DNA of 64,000 nt from Isoptericola peretonis (GCA_023241745.1 JALQCY010000003.1:248001-312000), one strand, 5' to 3'; positions 24,103 through 34,612 are shown, counted from the first letter of the stretch. A program made the numbers and translations. Notes: a model not told the origin generated them from the letters alone.

Positions 24103-24699
24103 ATGGAGCCCGTGGGGCTTCGGGCGCTGGCTCCCGTCGCGTGGACGGTCGTGGTCCTCGGCGGTTTCGCTCATCGTGACGGTGCGGTCGTGGTGCGTGT
24201 CGCGAACCGGCGCCCGTCGACGACGCTCCGTATGTTCGGCCGCGCCCTGGCGGTCTCCGTCTCGGTCGGCGCCGTGCTCGGCACCGCCGCCGGGATGGCC
24301 TCGGCCGCCCCGTCCGTCGGCTCGGTCCTCCTCGTCGGCGCGCTGTTCGCCTGGTTGCTCGCGGCGGCCGCGCTCCTGGTCACGGGGGCATGCCGCGCCG
24401 CTCTCGCGATCGCGCGCGCCCAGCGTCCCGCCCGGCGGGCCGCGTCCCGGGACCAGCGACGGGCCGACGTCGCAGCGGTCCGGGCTGCCACCTGGACGGT
24501 CGACTCCGCGGCGTCACGACTGGGCGTCGGCGGGCTCGGCCTGATCGCCGACCATGTCGACGAGACGGTCCCGCCGGGCGACACCGTACGAACCCTCGCC
24601 GGCTCCCCTCGGCACGTGGCCGTGTACCGCCGCTACGGCCTCGACCCCCTGACGAGCCGTCCCCTGGTCCTCCTCGGCGTCGCCTCGCCGCCCCGCTGA
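24103..24699 (+). CDS. Hypothetical membrane protein, start uncertain
   Basis: A frame of up to 198 residues that I do not recognise. Two hydrophobic helices (from about MFGRALAVSVSVGAVLG onward and LLVGALFAWLLAAAALLV) are followed by a basic region and a soluble tail containing RYGLDPLTSRPLVLLG. The ATG at 24103 has no good ribosome site; later starts would remove part of the Arg-rich leader. Codon use is normal for the window. No neighbour suggests a role. Confidence 0.5.
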   Translation: MEPVGLRALAPVAWTVVVLGGFAHRDGAVVVRVANRRPSTTLRMFGRALAVSVSVGAVLGTAAGMASAAPSVGSVLLVGALFAWLLAAAALLVTGACRAALAIARAQRPARRAASRDQRRADVAAVRAATWTVDSAASRLGVGGLGLIADHVDETVPPGDTVRTLAGSPRHVAVYRRYGLDPLTSRPLVLLGVASPPR

Positions 24700-24763
24700 C
24701 CGCCGGCGCTGGCAGGATGGCCGTCGCTCCCCACGAAGGACGGACCTCGAAGGACGGACACCC

Positions 24764-25542
24764 ATGGCCTACTTCCGCCGCACCGGCGCGACGACGTTCC
24801 AGCCCACCGAGCACGTGGGCGGCGCCTGGAAGACGGACGAGCAGCACGTGGCGCCCACGCTCGGGCTGCTGGCGCACCTGGTGGAGACCGACCGGGAGGC
24901 GCGCGGAAGGGACGACCTGGCGCCACGCGGCTGACCTTCGACATCTGGGGCCCGTACCGGCTCGAGGAGATGTCCACGGACGTGCGCGTGCTGCGGCCCG
25001 GCCGCGGCGTCGAGCTGGTGGAGGCGGAGGTCGCGTGCGGCGGTCGCCGGGTCGTGACGTTGCGCGCCTGGCTCACCGCGGCCGGCGACACGGCCGAGCT
25101 CGCCGGGGGCGCGCCCGCTCCCCTGCCCGGACCCGACGCGACGCCCGGGTGGGACCCGACGACCGACTGGCCGGGCGGGTTCGTCGAGTCGATCGACGTG
25201 CGCCGCACCCTGGCCGGACCCGGCCGGGGGCACGTGTGGGTGCGCACGGGCCACACCCTCGTCGCGGACGAGAAGGTGGGCAGCCTCGCGCGCACCGTGG
25301 GGCTGCTCGACCTCGCCAACGGGATGTCGGTGCGCGCCGACCCCCGCCGCGTGGCGTTCCCCAACGTCGACCTCTCGGCGCACCTGCACCGCGCGCCCGA
25401 GGGCGAGTGGCTGGGCCTGGACACCACGGTGACGTTCGGGCCCGCCGGTGCCGGCCTCACGTCCAGCGTGCTGCACGACGAGCGGGGCGCGTTCGGCACC
25501 CTCGCGCAGGGACTCGTGGTCCGGGCCCTCGACGCCCCGTGA
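24764..25542 (+). pseudogene. Acyl-CoA thioesterase-like gene broken by a one-base frameshift
   Basis: The first frame (24764-24934) encodes a typical start, FQPTEHVGGAWKTDEQHVAPTLG, and stops after 56 codons. The second frame carries on with RLTFDIWGPYRLEEMSTDVRV and runs to 25542 with the rest of a hot-dog thioesterase-like protein, including VEAEVACGGRRVVTLRAWL. The switch occurs at about 24923, where two bases (CC) stand in place of one codon between the GCG and ACG codons, so one base is missing. If restored it would be about 259 residues. The gene is either dead or the site is a sequencing error. Confidence 0.75.
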
Positions 25543-25783
25543 CGCCCGGCGCCGTGGCCCGGGGAACGGTGGGCCTCCTGGCGTTTCGCCGACCCGGAGG
25601 CCTTGGCATTTTCTGCTCTGCCAGCCGTCCCGGAATCCTGCTTGCCGAGCAGGTCAGGATCCCTCCGAGCCGGATTCTCCTGGAGGGGCGAATCGGGTGC
25701 GCGACAGCGCGCGCCGTTCCCGGTCCGCCGACACACGTCGAAACGACGATGCCTTCGGACCGACGCCACGCCGCGCGGGTCGC
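25543..25783. other. Intergenic stretch with nested inverted repeats
   Basis: No convincing gene was seen. CCTGCT-TGCCG-AGCAGG (25637-25653) is a perfect 6-5-6 hairpin, and a second CAGGAT copy at 25655-25660 could pair with the same ATCCTG arm instead. CCGGATTC (25670-25677) and GAATCGGG (25690-25697) form another near-perfect stem. Part of the stretch around 25605-25640 is less GC-rich than its surroundings. Terminator or small RNA are both possible. Confidence 0.4.
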
Positions 25784-26131
25784 TCAGGCCGGAGCGTCGC
25801 CCTCCCGCGAGTCGTCGACCTTGTGCCGCACCAGCGCCACGATGCGGCCGAGGTTCAGCGTCCAGCCCACGCCGAAGACGTGCGGGCTGAGCACGTGCTC
25901 GCCGTCGGGGTCCCAGACGCGCTCGCGGAACCGCTCCACGGTGGGCACCCGGAACTCGTAGGGCACGAAGCCGGCCACGGTGCCGTGCCAGGTGCGGTCC
26001 TCCTTGTCCTTCTGCAGCTCCTTGGTGACGGCCGCGACCACCAGGCCCACCATCACCAGCTGAAAGAGGCCGGGCCCGCCCCGCTTCCGCCCGTGCTTCT
26101 CCACCTGCTGCTCGTCGTGCTGCTTGCCCAT
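25784..26131 (-). CDS. DUF5808-type small protein with one membrane helix
   Basis: A 115-residue protein. A charged N terminus (KQHDEQQVEKHGRKRGG) is followed by one helix (LFQLVMVGLVVAAV) and a C-terminal domain ending PHVFGVGWTLNLGRIVALV, the motif I associate with DUF5808 (xxFGxGWTLNFxR). The function of the family is unknown. GGAGG precedes the ATG with five-base spacing. The neighbouring small gene at 26172 is on the same strand, 40 bases upstream, and could be cotranscribed. Confidence 0.75.
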   Translation of the reverse strand: MGKQHDEQQVEKHGRKRGGPGLFQLVMVGLVVAAVTKELQKDKEDRTWHGTVAGFVPYEFRVPTVERFRERVWDPDGEHVLSPHVFGVGWTLNLGRIVALVRHKVDDSREGDAPA

Positions 26132-26171
26132 CTCGGCCTCCGCTCGTCGATGCGTCCATCCTGCCCTGCGG

Positions 26172-26420
26172 TCAGCCGATCAGCCCGACTCCCATGCCCA
26201 CGAAGAAGACGGCGACCAGCACGACGACGACCCCGATCGCGACGATCCACAACCACGGGGTGGCCCGCGACGGGCCGTGCTCCTCGTGGCCCTGCGGCGC
26301 GCTGACCTGGTCCGACGCCGGCGGCGTCTCGCCCGGCTGCACGTTGCCGCTGAGCGGCTGGGTGCGGCCGTCGGGCTCGGGGTCGGGGCTGGTGGCCGGG
26401 TGCTCGCGGTCGTCGGACAT
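26172..26420 (-). CDS. DUF6480-like small membrane protein
   Basis: An 82-residue protein with an acidic, Pro-rich N terminus (PDPEPDGRTQPLSGNVQPGETPP in outline) and a single C-terminal helix (WLWIVAIGVVVVLVAVFFVG). This layout matches actinobacterial DUF6480 proteins. GGAGGG lies upstream of the ATG at 26420. Function unknown. Confidence 0.7.
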   Translation of the reverse strand: MSDDREHPATSPDPEPDGRTQPLSGNVQPGETPPASDQVSAPQGHEEHGPSRATPWLWIVAIGVVVVLVAVFFVGMGVGLIG

Positions 26421-26534
26421 CGGAATCCCTCCGCCTGAGGAACGGGTCCACCCACCGTAGGCAGCACCGGCGGCTGGTCGCGAGCAGGAGCCTCCCGACC
26501 CAGGCTGGGAGGACGACGAGAAGGGAGGGCCACC

Positions 26535-26948
26535 ATGCCCAAGACGACGAAGAGCGGCGACGCCCGCGAGAGCGAGCTGCCGTCGACCCTCCAGCGGTCC
26601 GACGAGAAGGCTCAGCGCACGTTCGCCAAGGCCCACGACTCGGCGATGGACGAGTACGACGACGAGGAGCGGGCGCACCGCGTCGCGTACGCGGCGCTCA
26701 AGCACACCCACGAGAAGGTCGGCGACCACTGGGAGCCGAAGGAGGAGGCCGGTCCGTCGGACCCGCAGGCGGAGGGCGGGCTCGGCACCGACCGCGAGAC
26801 CGCGGGCGGCGTGGACGCCAACGCCACCAAGGAGCACCTGGCGGAGGTCGCCCGCGAGCTCGACGTGCCGGGCCGCTCGACCATGTCGAAGGACGAGCTG
26901 GTCGAGGCTATCCAGAAGGCGAACGACCGGGAGACCCGGAAGGCGTGA
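26535..26948 (+). CDS. ChaB-family protein with C-terminal Rho-N/SAP-like motif
   Basis: A 137-residue protein. Residues about 14-75 match ChaB (LPSTLQRSDEKAQRTFAKAHDSA and then HRVAYAALKHTHEKVGD). The last 40 residues (ATKEHLAEVARELDVPGRSTMSKDELVEAI in outline) look like a SAP/Rho N-terminal helix-extended-helix fold that binds nucleic acid. ChaB was first linked to cation transport in Escherichia coli, but its biochemical role is unclear. GGGAGG precedes the ATG. Its last 41 bases overlap the convergent MFS gene. Confidence 0.85.
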   Translation: MPKTTKSGDARESELPSTLQRSDEKAQRTFAKAHDSAMDEYDDEERAHRVAYAALKHTHEKVGDHWEPKEEAGPSDPQAEGGLGTDRETAGGVDANATKEHLAEVARELDVPGRSTMSKDELVEAIQKANDRETRKA

Positions 26949-28119
26949 CCAGGACGGCGCCCGCCGCGACGACGCAGACCGCCGCCGTCGTCAGCAGGCC
27001 CACCGAGAAGCTGGTCCCGGCCGCGATGAACCCCACCACGAGGGACCCCAGCCCGGTGCCGGCGTCGAACCCGATGTTCCAGACAGCGCTGGCGGTGCTG
27101 TGCTGCCGCGCGGGAACGGCGGCGAACGCCGCCACCAGGGTGAGGTTCTGCAGGCTGCCGTAGGAGACGCCGACGACCGTCATGCCGAGCACCAGCAGCA
27201 CGGGACGGGTGCCGCCGTCGGCGATCGCCCACGCGCACAGGGCGAGCCCGCCCGCGCAGACGGCGAGCAGCGGGGCGAGGAACACGCGCGGCCCGAACCG
27301 GTCGGCGAGCCCGCCCACGAGCCACCGGGCCAGGGCCGTCGCGGCCGTGAAGCCGAGCAGCCCCGCGACGGCGGCGCCCGCTCCCCCGGCGAACTGCGGC
27401 GCGAACGTCAGCAGCGCCCCGCCCGGCGTCGTCACCGCGAGCAGCACGAGCGACGGCATGACCAGGGCGAGCAGCGTGCGGGCCCGCCCGGCCCGGTCGG
27501 CCCGGTCGGCGGCGGGCGCCTCCTCACGGTCCAGGGCGTCGAGCCGTCGTCCCAGCATCGCCGCGAACGGCACCGCGAGCGCCGGCAGCGCCCCGAGCAC
27601 GAAGACGACGGCGAAGTCCAGCGTCTCGGCCACCCAGGCGGCGCTGGGCACCAGCACGAGCTGCGGGAACGCGATGGACAGCCCGTAGAGCCCGATGGCG
27701 CGGCCGTGCCGCGGCCCGTCGACGAGCGCGGCCACGGCGCTGGACCCACACACGGTCAGGACGGCGAAGCCCGTGCCGCGCACGGCCGACAGCGCGAGCA
27801 GCCAGCCGAGCTGGTCGGTGACCACGAACAGCAGCGACGGGACGCCGAGCAGGACCACGCCCACCGTCATCGTCAGGCGCCACCCCACCCGGCGGAGCAG
27901 CCACGGCACCGTGGTCTGCGTCAGCACCGTGGCGAGCATGAGCACCGCGTTGACGAGGCCCGCGCCGCCCTCGCTCGCGCCACCGTGCACGGCCCACAGC
28001 GGCGCGGCGGGCAGCAGCAGCGCGTACCCCGAGAACCCCAGCGCCGACATCGCCAGCAGCGGCCGGAACCCCGGCACGCGGGCGAGGGACGACGAGGGCT
28101 GAGGGGCGGGACGACGCAT
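26908..28119 (-). CDS. MFS transporter
   Basis: A 403-residue major facilitator protein with about 12 helices. VPWLLRRVGWRLTMTVG and VGGLADRFGPRVFLAP are the two related cytoplasmic loops. It resembles drug or metabolite exporters; no substrate is evident. TAAGTT followed by six bases precedes the ATG at 28119, a leaderless start. It follows the galactokinase gene but is separated by its own promoter and a hairpin at 28175, so I treat it as independent. Confidence 0.85.
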   Translation of the reverse strand: MRRPAPQPSSSLARVPGFRPLLAMSALGFSGYALLLPAAPLWAVHGGASEGGAGLVNAVLMLATVLTQTTVPWLLRRVGWRLTMTVGVVLLGVPSLLFVVTDQLGWLLALSAVRGTGFAVLTVCGSSAVAALVDGPRHGRAIGLYGLSIAFPQLVLVPSAAWVAETLDFAVVFVLGALPALAVPFAAMLGRRLDALDREEAPAADRADRAGRARTLLALVMPSLVLLAVTTPGGALLTFAPQFAGGAGAAVAGLLGFTAATALARWLVGGLADRFGPRVFLAPLLAVCAGGLALCAWAIADGGTRPVLLVLGMTVVGVSYGSLQNLTLVAAFAAVPARQHSTASAVWNIGFDAGTGLGSLVVGFIAAGTSFSVGLLTTAAVCVVAAGAVLVTPSGSPGRSPSG

Positions 28120-28174
28120 CGGGCGAACTTATCGCGCGCTCTCGAGACCCCCGGGGGCAGCCGCCACGCACGCG

Positions 28175-28189
28175 GGGCGGGTCCCGCCC
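28175..28189 (-). terminator. Short GC hairpin after galK
   Basis: GGGCGGG-T-CCCGCCC forms a compact inverted repeat immediately after the galK stop codon (28191-28193, minus strand). It can terminate the permease-to-galK transcript before the MFS gene; there is no U-tract. Confidence 0.4.
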
Positions 28190-28190
28190 T

Positions 28191-29432
<1,242 letters not shown>

Positions 29433-29433
29433 C

Positions 29434-31239
29434 TCACGCCTCCGTCGGGCCGAGCTCGGGCGCCGCGACGAACCGGGCGCGCGGCGCGGCGGCGCCGTGG
29501 AGCTCGAGCACCACCAGCTCGTTGCCCACCGCGCGGACCAGCGGGCCGGGCACGTAGCACGTGCCGGTCGGCCCCTGGCTCGAGTACCGGCCCAGCAGCT
29601 CGCCGTTGACCCAGACGAGGCCGCGGGTCCAGCCGTCCAGGCGCAGGAAGTGGTCGGCGCCCGGGACCGTGTCGAACGTGCCGCGATGGAAGGACGGCCC
29701 GGCGACCGGCGCGGCGTCGGCGTCGGCGTCGGCGTCCCTCCACACGTCGTCGCCCAGGAGCGCCGGCGCGGCGTCGAGCCGCAGGGGCACGGCCTCCCAG
29801 TCGGTGAGCTCGCGGGTGGCGGTGCGCACCGACCCGACGACGCCCTTGGGCTCGCCGATCCGGGGGCCGTAGTTCACGCGGCCGCGGTCCTCGACGAGCA
29901 GGGTCAGCGTGCCCGCCCGGCGCGGCAGCGGCACCGACCAGGCGTGCGTGGTGCGGTCGAGCACGCCCACCGGGTCGCCGTCGAGCGCCACGAGCGCGCG
30001 GTCGCGCACCTCGTCGGCCACGAGGACGGCGTCGTCGACCTCGACCCGCGTGCCGTACAGCGCGAACCCGGACCACTGGCGCAGGTCGTCCATGGTCGGG
30101 GGCGCCGCGGACGACGTCCGCGAGCTCCGCCCGGCCACCAGGTCCAGGACGCCGTCCAGCGGCACGCGCCGGTCCAGGACGACGTCGAGCTCCGGGGCCG
30201 GCCCCGGCTCCACCGGCACCTCGTCGGGCACCGGGCCGTGCTTGGCGATCACCGCGCGCAGGGCGTGGAACTTCGCGGTGGGCGCGCCGTGCTCGGACAG
30301 CGGGGCGTCGTAGTCGTACGACGTGGTGATCGGCAGGTACGTGCCCTTGTCGTTGGCCCCGTTGGTGAGGCCCAGGTTCGTGCCGCCGTGGAACATGTAG
30401 AGGTTGACCGACGCGCCCGCGCCGAGCAGGTCGTCCAGGTCCTGCGCGGTGGCCTCCGGGGCGGTGACGTGGTGCTCGAGCCCCCACGAGTCGAACCAGC
30501 CGTCCCAGAACTCCGTGCACATCAGCGGCCCGGTGGGCTGGTGGCGCCGCAGCACCGCCAGCCGCTCCAGCGACCGGGAGCCGAAGTTCGCCGTCCTGTG
30601 CAGCTCCGGCAGCCCGCCCAGCGACAGGTGCTCGTCGTCGGCCTGGTCGCTGGTGAACAGCGGCACGTCGATCCCGTGCGCCCTCGTGAGGTCCACGAGG
30701 GCGCGCAGGTAGCGGGTGCGCTCGTCGGCGGGCACGCCCGGGTAGGCGCCGTACTCGTTCTCCACCTGCACCAGGAGCACCGGGCCACCGCGCGTCACCT
30801 GGCGCTCGGCCACCACGGGCAGCAGGTGCGCGAAGTACGAGCCGATGGCCTCGAGGAACGCCGGGTCGTGGCGACGCACCCCCGCGCCGCCCTCCGCGGA
30901 CCGGCCGGCGAAGAGCCACGCCGGCAGCCCGCCCCCGTCCCACTCGGCGCAGATGTACGGGCCCGGCCGCACGATGGCGTGCAGGCCCTCCGCGGCCACG
31001 AGGTCGAGGAACCGGCCCAGGTCGCGCCGGCCCGTCAGGTCGAACTCGTCGGGCCCGGGGGCATGGAAGTTCCACGCCACGTACGTCTCGATCGTGTTCA
31101 GCCCCATCAGGCGGGCCTTGCGGATCCGGTCGGCCCACTGGTCGGGGTGCACGCGGAAGTAGTGCAGCGCCCCGCTGATCACCTGGAAAGGGCGGCCGTC
31201 GAGCAGGAAGTCCCGCTCGCCGATCTCGAACGTGGGCAT
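29434..31239 (-). CDS. GH35 beta-galactosidase
   Basis: A 601-residue glycoside hydrolase family 35 enzyme without a signal peptide, so it acts inside the cell. The start has the GH35 hallmark (LDGRPFQVISGALHYFRVHP, RIRKARLMGLNTIETYVAWN). Glu162 in QVENEYGAY is the acid/base and Glu243 in CTEFWDGWF the nucleophile. C-terminal beta-sandwich domains follow (about 400-600). A frame open to 32436 is an artefact. The gene lies 23 bases after the binding protein and one before galK, so it likely hydrolyses the imported beta-galactoside. Confidence 0.94.
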   Translation of the reverse strand: MPTFEIGERDFLLDGRPFQVISGALHYFRVHPDQWADRIRKARLMGLNTIETYVAWNFHAPGPDEFDLTGRRDLGRFLDLVAAEGLHAIVRPGPYICAEWDGGGLPAWLFAGRSAEGGAGVRRHDPAFLEAIGSYFAHLLPVVAERQVTRGGPVLLVQVENEYGAYPGVPADERTRYLRALVDLTRAHGIDVPLFTSDQADDEHLSLGGLPELHRTANFGSRSLERLAVLRRHQPTGPLMCTEFWDGWFDSWGLEHHVTAPEATAQDLDDLLGAGASVNLYMFHGGTNLGLTNGANDKGTYLPITTSYDYDAPLSEHGAPTAKFHALRAVIAKHGPVPDEVPVEPGPAPELDVVLDRRVPLDGVLDLVAGRSSRTSSAAPPTMDDLRQWSGFALYGTRVEVDDAVLVADEVRDRALVALDGDPVGVLDRTTHAWSVPLPRRAGTLTLLVEDRGRVNYGPRIGEPKGVVGSVRTATRELTDWEAVPLRLDAAPALLGDDVWRDADADADAAPVAGPSFHRGTFDTVPGADHFLRLDGWTRGLVWVNGELLGRYSSQGPTGTCYVPGPLVRAVGNELVVLELHGAAAPRARFVAAPELGPTEA

Positions 31240-31262
31240 GGGGTGGTGCGCCTCTCGGTCGG

Positions 31263-32606
31263 TCACTTGTTGACGGTGAAGCCCTGGCCGTTGCCGTAGG
31301 TGGCCGACTGCTCCTGCCACGCGGCGAGGCCGTCCGTCAGGGTGGTGCCGGAGACGTACGCCTGGCCCACCGTGTCGTTGAAGATCGAGTTCGCGTAGAC
31401 CTGGAAGGGCAGGTACTGCCACCCCTCCACGACGTTCGCCGCCGAGTCGGCGAGCACCTCGTTGATCTTCTGGCCGCCGAAGTACTCCGACTCCGCTCCG
31501 CGGAACTCCTCGGACTCGAGGTCGGCCGTGGTGGCGGGGAAGGCGCCGTTCTCGACGCGGGTGCTGGCACCCTCGCCGGTCGTGGCGTACTCGGTGAACG
31601 CGTACGCGAGCTCGGCGTTCTCGCTCGCCGCGGGCACGGCGAGCGAGGAGCCGCCGTTCTCCGACGTCGCGTGCTGCCCGGCCTCCCACTGCGGCATCTC
31701 GGCCACGCGCCACTTGCCCTTGCCCTGCGGCACGCCCGACTCCAGGTTGGCGGGCATCCAGGCGCCGATGGTGAGCGACGCGATCGTGCCGTTGCCCAGG
31801 CCCTGGTACCACTCGTCGCTCCAGGAGCCGACGGGCGCCAGCAGGTCCTCGTCGACGAGCTGCTGCCACACCTCCGTGAACGTCGTGGTGCCCTCGTCGC
31901 CGGCGAGGTCGATCGTCACGTCCGTGCCGTCCACCTGGTACGGCTGTCCGCCGGCCTGCCAGATCATGCTGGTGGTGAAGCCGGCGTCGCCGATGTCGTT
32001 GGCGATGTACGCCTTCGGGTCCTTCTCGTGGATGGTGCGGGCGGCCTCGAGGTACTCGTCCCAGGTGGTCGGCACCTCCACGCCGTGCTCGGCGAAGACC
32101 TCCTCGTTGTAGAAGAGGGCCATGGGGCCCGAGTCCATGGGCAGGCCGTACACCCCGTCGCCGCTGTGCACGGAGCCCCACGGGCCGGTGCTGAACGTGC
32201 CGTCCAGCCCGTCCGCGCCGAGCGGGCCCAGGTCGGCCAGCGCCTCCGAGATCGCGAACTGGGGCACCGCGAAGTACTCGATCTGCGCGACGTCCGGCAC
32301 GCCGTCGCCCGCAGCGATCGCGTTCTGCAGCGCGGTGTACTGGTCGTTGGACGTGCCGACGTTCTCCAGGTTCACGGTGACGTTCGGGTACTTCTCCTCG
32401 AAGTCCGCCACGACCTGCTCGAGGGTGGGCTCCCACGCCCAGACGGTGATCTCGCCGCCCTTCTCGAGGGCGGCGGCGGTGTCGACGGGCGCGGCGTCGC
32501 CGCCGCCCGAACCGGAGTCGTCGCCGGAGCCGCAGGCGGTGAGGCCGAGGGCCAGCACCCCGGCGAGGGCCGCGGGCCGCATCAGGCGGCGGGATCGTGC
32601 GTTCAT
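31263..32606 (-). CDS. ABC sugar-binding lipoprotein (locus a)
   Basis: A 447-residue extracellular solute-binding protein of the family 1 type. The N terminus is a lipoprotein signal with lipobox LTAC (Cys at about 25), followed by a Gly/Ser-rich linker. LEQVVADFEEKYPNVTVNLENVG is the typical first lobe segment, and the C terminus ends in AYVSGTTLTDGLAAWQEQ. It delivers a galactoside-type sugar to the two permeases encoded just upstream. No ATPase gene is near; a shared MsmK-like ATPase elsewhere is expected. Confidence 0.92.
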   Translation of the reverse strand: MNARSRRLMRPAALAGVLALGLTACGSGDDSGSGGGDAAPVDTAAALEKGGEITVWAWEPTLEQVVADFEEKYPNVTVNLENVGTSNDQYTALQNAIAAGDGVPDVAQIEYFAVPQFAISEALADLGPLGADGLDGTFSTGPWGSVHSGDGVYGLPMDSGPMALFYNEEVFAEHGVEVPTTWDEYLEAARTIHEKDPKAYIANDIGDAGFTTSMIWQAGGQPYQVDGTDVTIDLAGDEGTTTFTEVWQQLVDEDLLAPVGSWSDEWYQGLGNGTIASLTIGAWMPANLESGVPQGKGKWRVAEMPQWEAGQHATSENGGSSLAVPAASENAELAYAFTEYATTGEGASTRVENGAFPATTADLESEEFRGAESEYFGGQKINEVLADSAANVVEGWQYLPFQVYANSIFNDTVGQAYVSGTTLTDGLAAWQEQSATYGNGQGFTVNK

Positions 32607-32655
32607 GGGAGTCCTCACTTCATCGTCAGACACGGGTGGAGCGGGTGCGGTGCGG

Positions 32656-33570
32656 TCATTCCTTGACGGACCCGGCGGCGAGGCCGGACTGCCAGTAGCG
32701 CTGCAGCAGCAGGAAGGCGGCCACGAGCGGGAGGATCGTCAGGAGCGAGCCGGTGATCACGAGGTTGAAGATCGCCTCGCCGCCGGCGGTGGCGGCCTGC
32801 GCGTTCCAGGCGTTGAGTCCGAGCGTCAGGGGGTACCAGGACGAGTCGCGCAGCATGATCAGCGGCAGGAAGTAGTTGTTCCAGGTGGCGACCATCGTGA
32901 AGAGCAGCACCGTGACGATGCCCGGGGCGAGCAGCGGCAGGCTCACGCGGAAGAACGTGCGGAACTCGCCGGCCCCGTCGATCCGGGCGGCCTCGAGCAG
33001 CTCGCCCGGGACGGCCTCGGCCGCGAACGTCCACATCAGGTAGAGCCCGAACGGCGAGATCAGCGACGGGATGATCACCGCCCACGGCGTGTTCGTCAGG
33101 CCCAGCTGGCTGAACATGAGGAACGTCGGGACGGCGAGCGCCGTGCCCGGCACCGCGACGGCGCCGATGACGACGGCGAAGACGCCGCGCTTGCCCGGGA
33201 AGTCGAACTTCGCGAGGGCGTAGCCGCCCAGGATGGCGAGGAACGTCGCCCCGCCGGCGCCGACCACCACGTACAGCACGGTGTTGCCGAACCACCGCAC
33301 GAAGACGCCGTCGTCGTAGGTCAGCGTGGTGACGACGTTGTCCCACAGGGAGAACGAGTCACCGAACCACAGGCCGAAGGAGGAGAACAGGTCCTCCTGC
33401 GTCTTGGTGGCGTTGATCAGCAGCCACGCCAGCGGCACCAGCGAGTACACGAGCACCACGGTGGTGAGCACCGTGAGCAGGGCGCTGCGCCGGGGGCGCG
33501 CGACCGAGCGGTGGCGCGGCGTGCGCAGCCGCGGGGCGGGACGGGCAGGGGCGGCGGTCAGCGTCGACAC
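32656..33570 (-). CDS. ABC sugar permease, MalG-type (locus a)
   Basis: A 304-residue inner-membrane permease with six helices, a basic N terminus and the EAARIDGAGEF coupling loop that contacts the ATPase. It is of the MalG/UgpE class and partners the permease at 33574, three bases upstream. The operon order permease-permease-SBP-GH35-galK supports beta-galactoside import. Confidence 0.93.
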   Translation of the reverse strand: MSTLTAAPARPAPRLRTPRHRSVARPRRSALLTVLTTVVLVYSLVPLAWLLINATKTQEDLFSSFGLWFGDSFSLWDNVVTTLTYDDGVFVRWFGNTVLYVVVGAGGATFLAILGGYALAKFDFPGKRGVFAVVIGAVAVPGTALAVPTFLMFSQLGLTNTPWAVIIPSLISPFGLYLMWTFAAEAVPGELLEAARIDGAGEFRTFFRVSLPLLAPGIVTVLLFTMVATWNNYFLPLIMLRDSSWYPLTLGLNAWNAQAATAGGEAIFNLVITGSLLTILPLVAAFLLLQRYWQSGLAAGSVKE

Positions 33571-33573
33571 GGG

Positions 33574-34482
33574 TCACGGCTCCTTGCGCATGCCGCGCAG
33601 CTGCACCACGTAGGCGATCACCATGGTGATCAGGCCCATGATGATGGCCACGGTCGCGGAGTAGTTGTACTGCTGGCCCGAGAACGACAGCGAGTAGGCG
33701 TACAGGTTGGGCGTGTACGACGTGGTGATGGCGTTCGGGGCGAGCGACTGCAGGATGCTGGGCTCGTTGAAGAGCTGGAAGCTGCCGATGATCGAGAAGA
33801 TCGTGGCGATGACGAGCGCGCCGCGGATGGCGGGCAGCTTGATGGCCGTGACCACCCGCCACTGCCCGGCGCCGTCGATCTCCGCCGCCTCGTACAGCGA
33901 GTGCGGCACGACGCGCAGCGCGGAGTAGAAGATCAGCATGTTGTAGCCGACGAACTCCCAGGTGACGATGTTGCCGATCGACGCCAGGACGAGGTCGGGC
34001 GACAGCGGGTCGGGCAGGCTGACGCCGAGCGCCTCGTTGAGGTTCCCGACCAGGCCGAAGCGCGTGCCGTACATGAAGCCCCACATGAGGGCGGCGACGA
34101 CGGCGGGCACCGCGTAGGGCAGGAAGATCGAGATGCGGAAGAAGCTCTTGCCGTAGAGGCGCCCGCTGTCGATCGCGAGGGCCACCAACAGGGCGATGCC
34201 CAGCATGATCGGCACCTGGACGAGCAGGAACAGGGTGACGCGGCCCAGGCCGTCCCAGAACTGCGGGTCGGCGAGCGCCTGCGCGTAGTTCTCGAGGCCG
34301 ACGAACGTGGTGCCGCCCACCATCTGCGTGCGGAACACCGACAGGTAGAGCGAGTAGGCGATGGGCGCCAGGAACACGAGCGCGAAGACCAGCATGAACG
34401 GGCCCACGAACATCCACCCCGTCCACCGCCGGCGGCTGCGGCGCAGCGGTCGGACGTCGGCGCCGGCGACGACTGCTGTCAC
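33574..34482 (-). CDS. ABC sugar permease, MalF-type (locus a)
   Basis: A 302-residue permease with six helices and the coupling loop EAAEIDGAGQWR. The N-terminal segment VGPFMLVFALVFLAPIAYSLYLS is typical of MalF/UgpA-type partners. The GTG at 34482 has GGAGG six bases upstream. It is the first gene of the operon; the LacI operator at 34512-34527 lies 30 bases upstream, so it is directly controlled by the divergent regulator. Confidence 0.93.
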   Translation of the reverse strand: MTAVVAGADVRPLRRSRRRWTGWMFVGPFMLVFALVFLAPIAYSLYLSVFRTQMVGGTTFVGLENYAQALADPQFWDGLGRVTLFLLVQVPIMLGIALLVALAIDSGRLYGKSFFRISIFLPYAVPAVVAALMWGFMYGTRFGLVGNLNEALGVSLPDPLSPDLVLASIGNIVTWEFVGYNMLIFYSALRVVPHSLYEAAEIDGAGQWRVVTAIKLPAIRGALVIATIFSIIGSFQLFNEPSILQSLAPNAITTSYTPNLYAYSLSFSGQQYNYSATVAIIMGLITMVIAYVVQLRGMRKEP

Positions 34483-34511
34483 GGAGGCCCTCCTTCGGGT
34501 CTGGACGTGAG

Positions 34512-34527
34512 ATGTTTACGTGAACAT
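34512..34527. promoter_or_regulatory. LacI-type operator of the beta-galactoside operon
   Basis: ATGTTTACGTGAACAT is a 16-bp palindrome with one mismatch (ATGTTTAC/GTGAACAT), the length and CG centre typical of LacI-family operators. It lies between the permease operon and the lacI-type gene. No second copy was seen in the window. Confidence 0.78.
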
Positions 34528-34612
34528 TTCTGGAGCGGTCATTAGAGTGCTCCCAGGACGGCGAGGTGTCAAGGCACCGCGGAGCGCCGGTTCCCCGACA
34601 CGGAGGGTGCGG

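Noticed and set aside
29434..32436. A 1000-residue open frame containing the GH35 gene
   Set aside because: Only the part from the ATG at 31239 is GH35; the upstream part is the shadow of the binding-protein gene in another frame.
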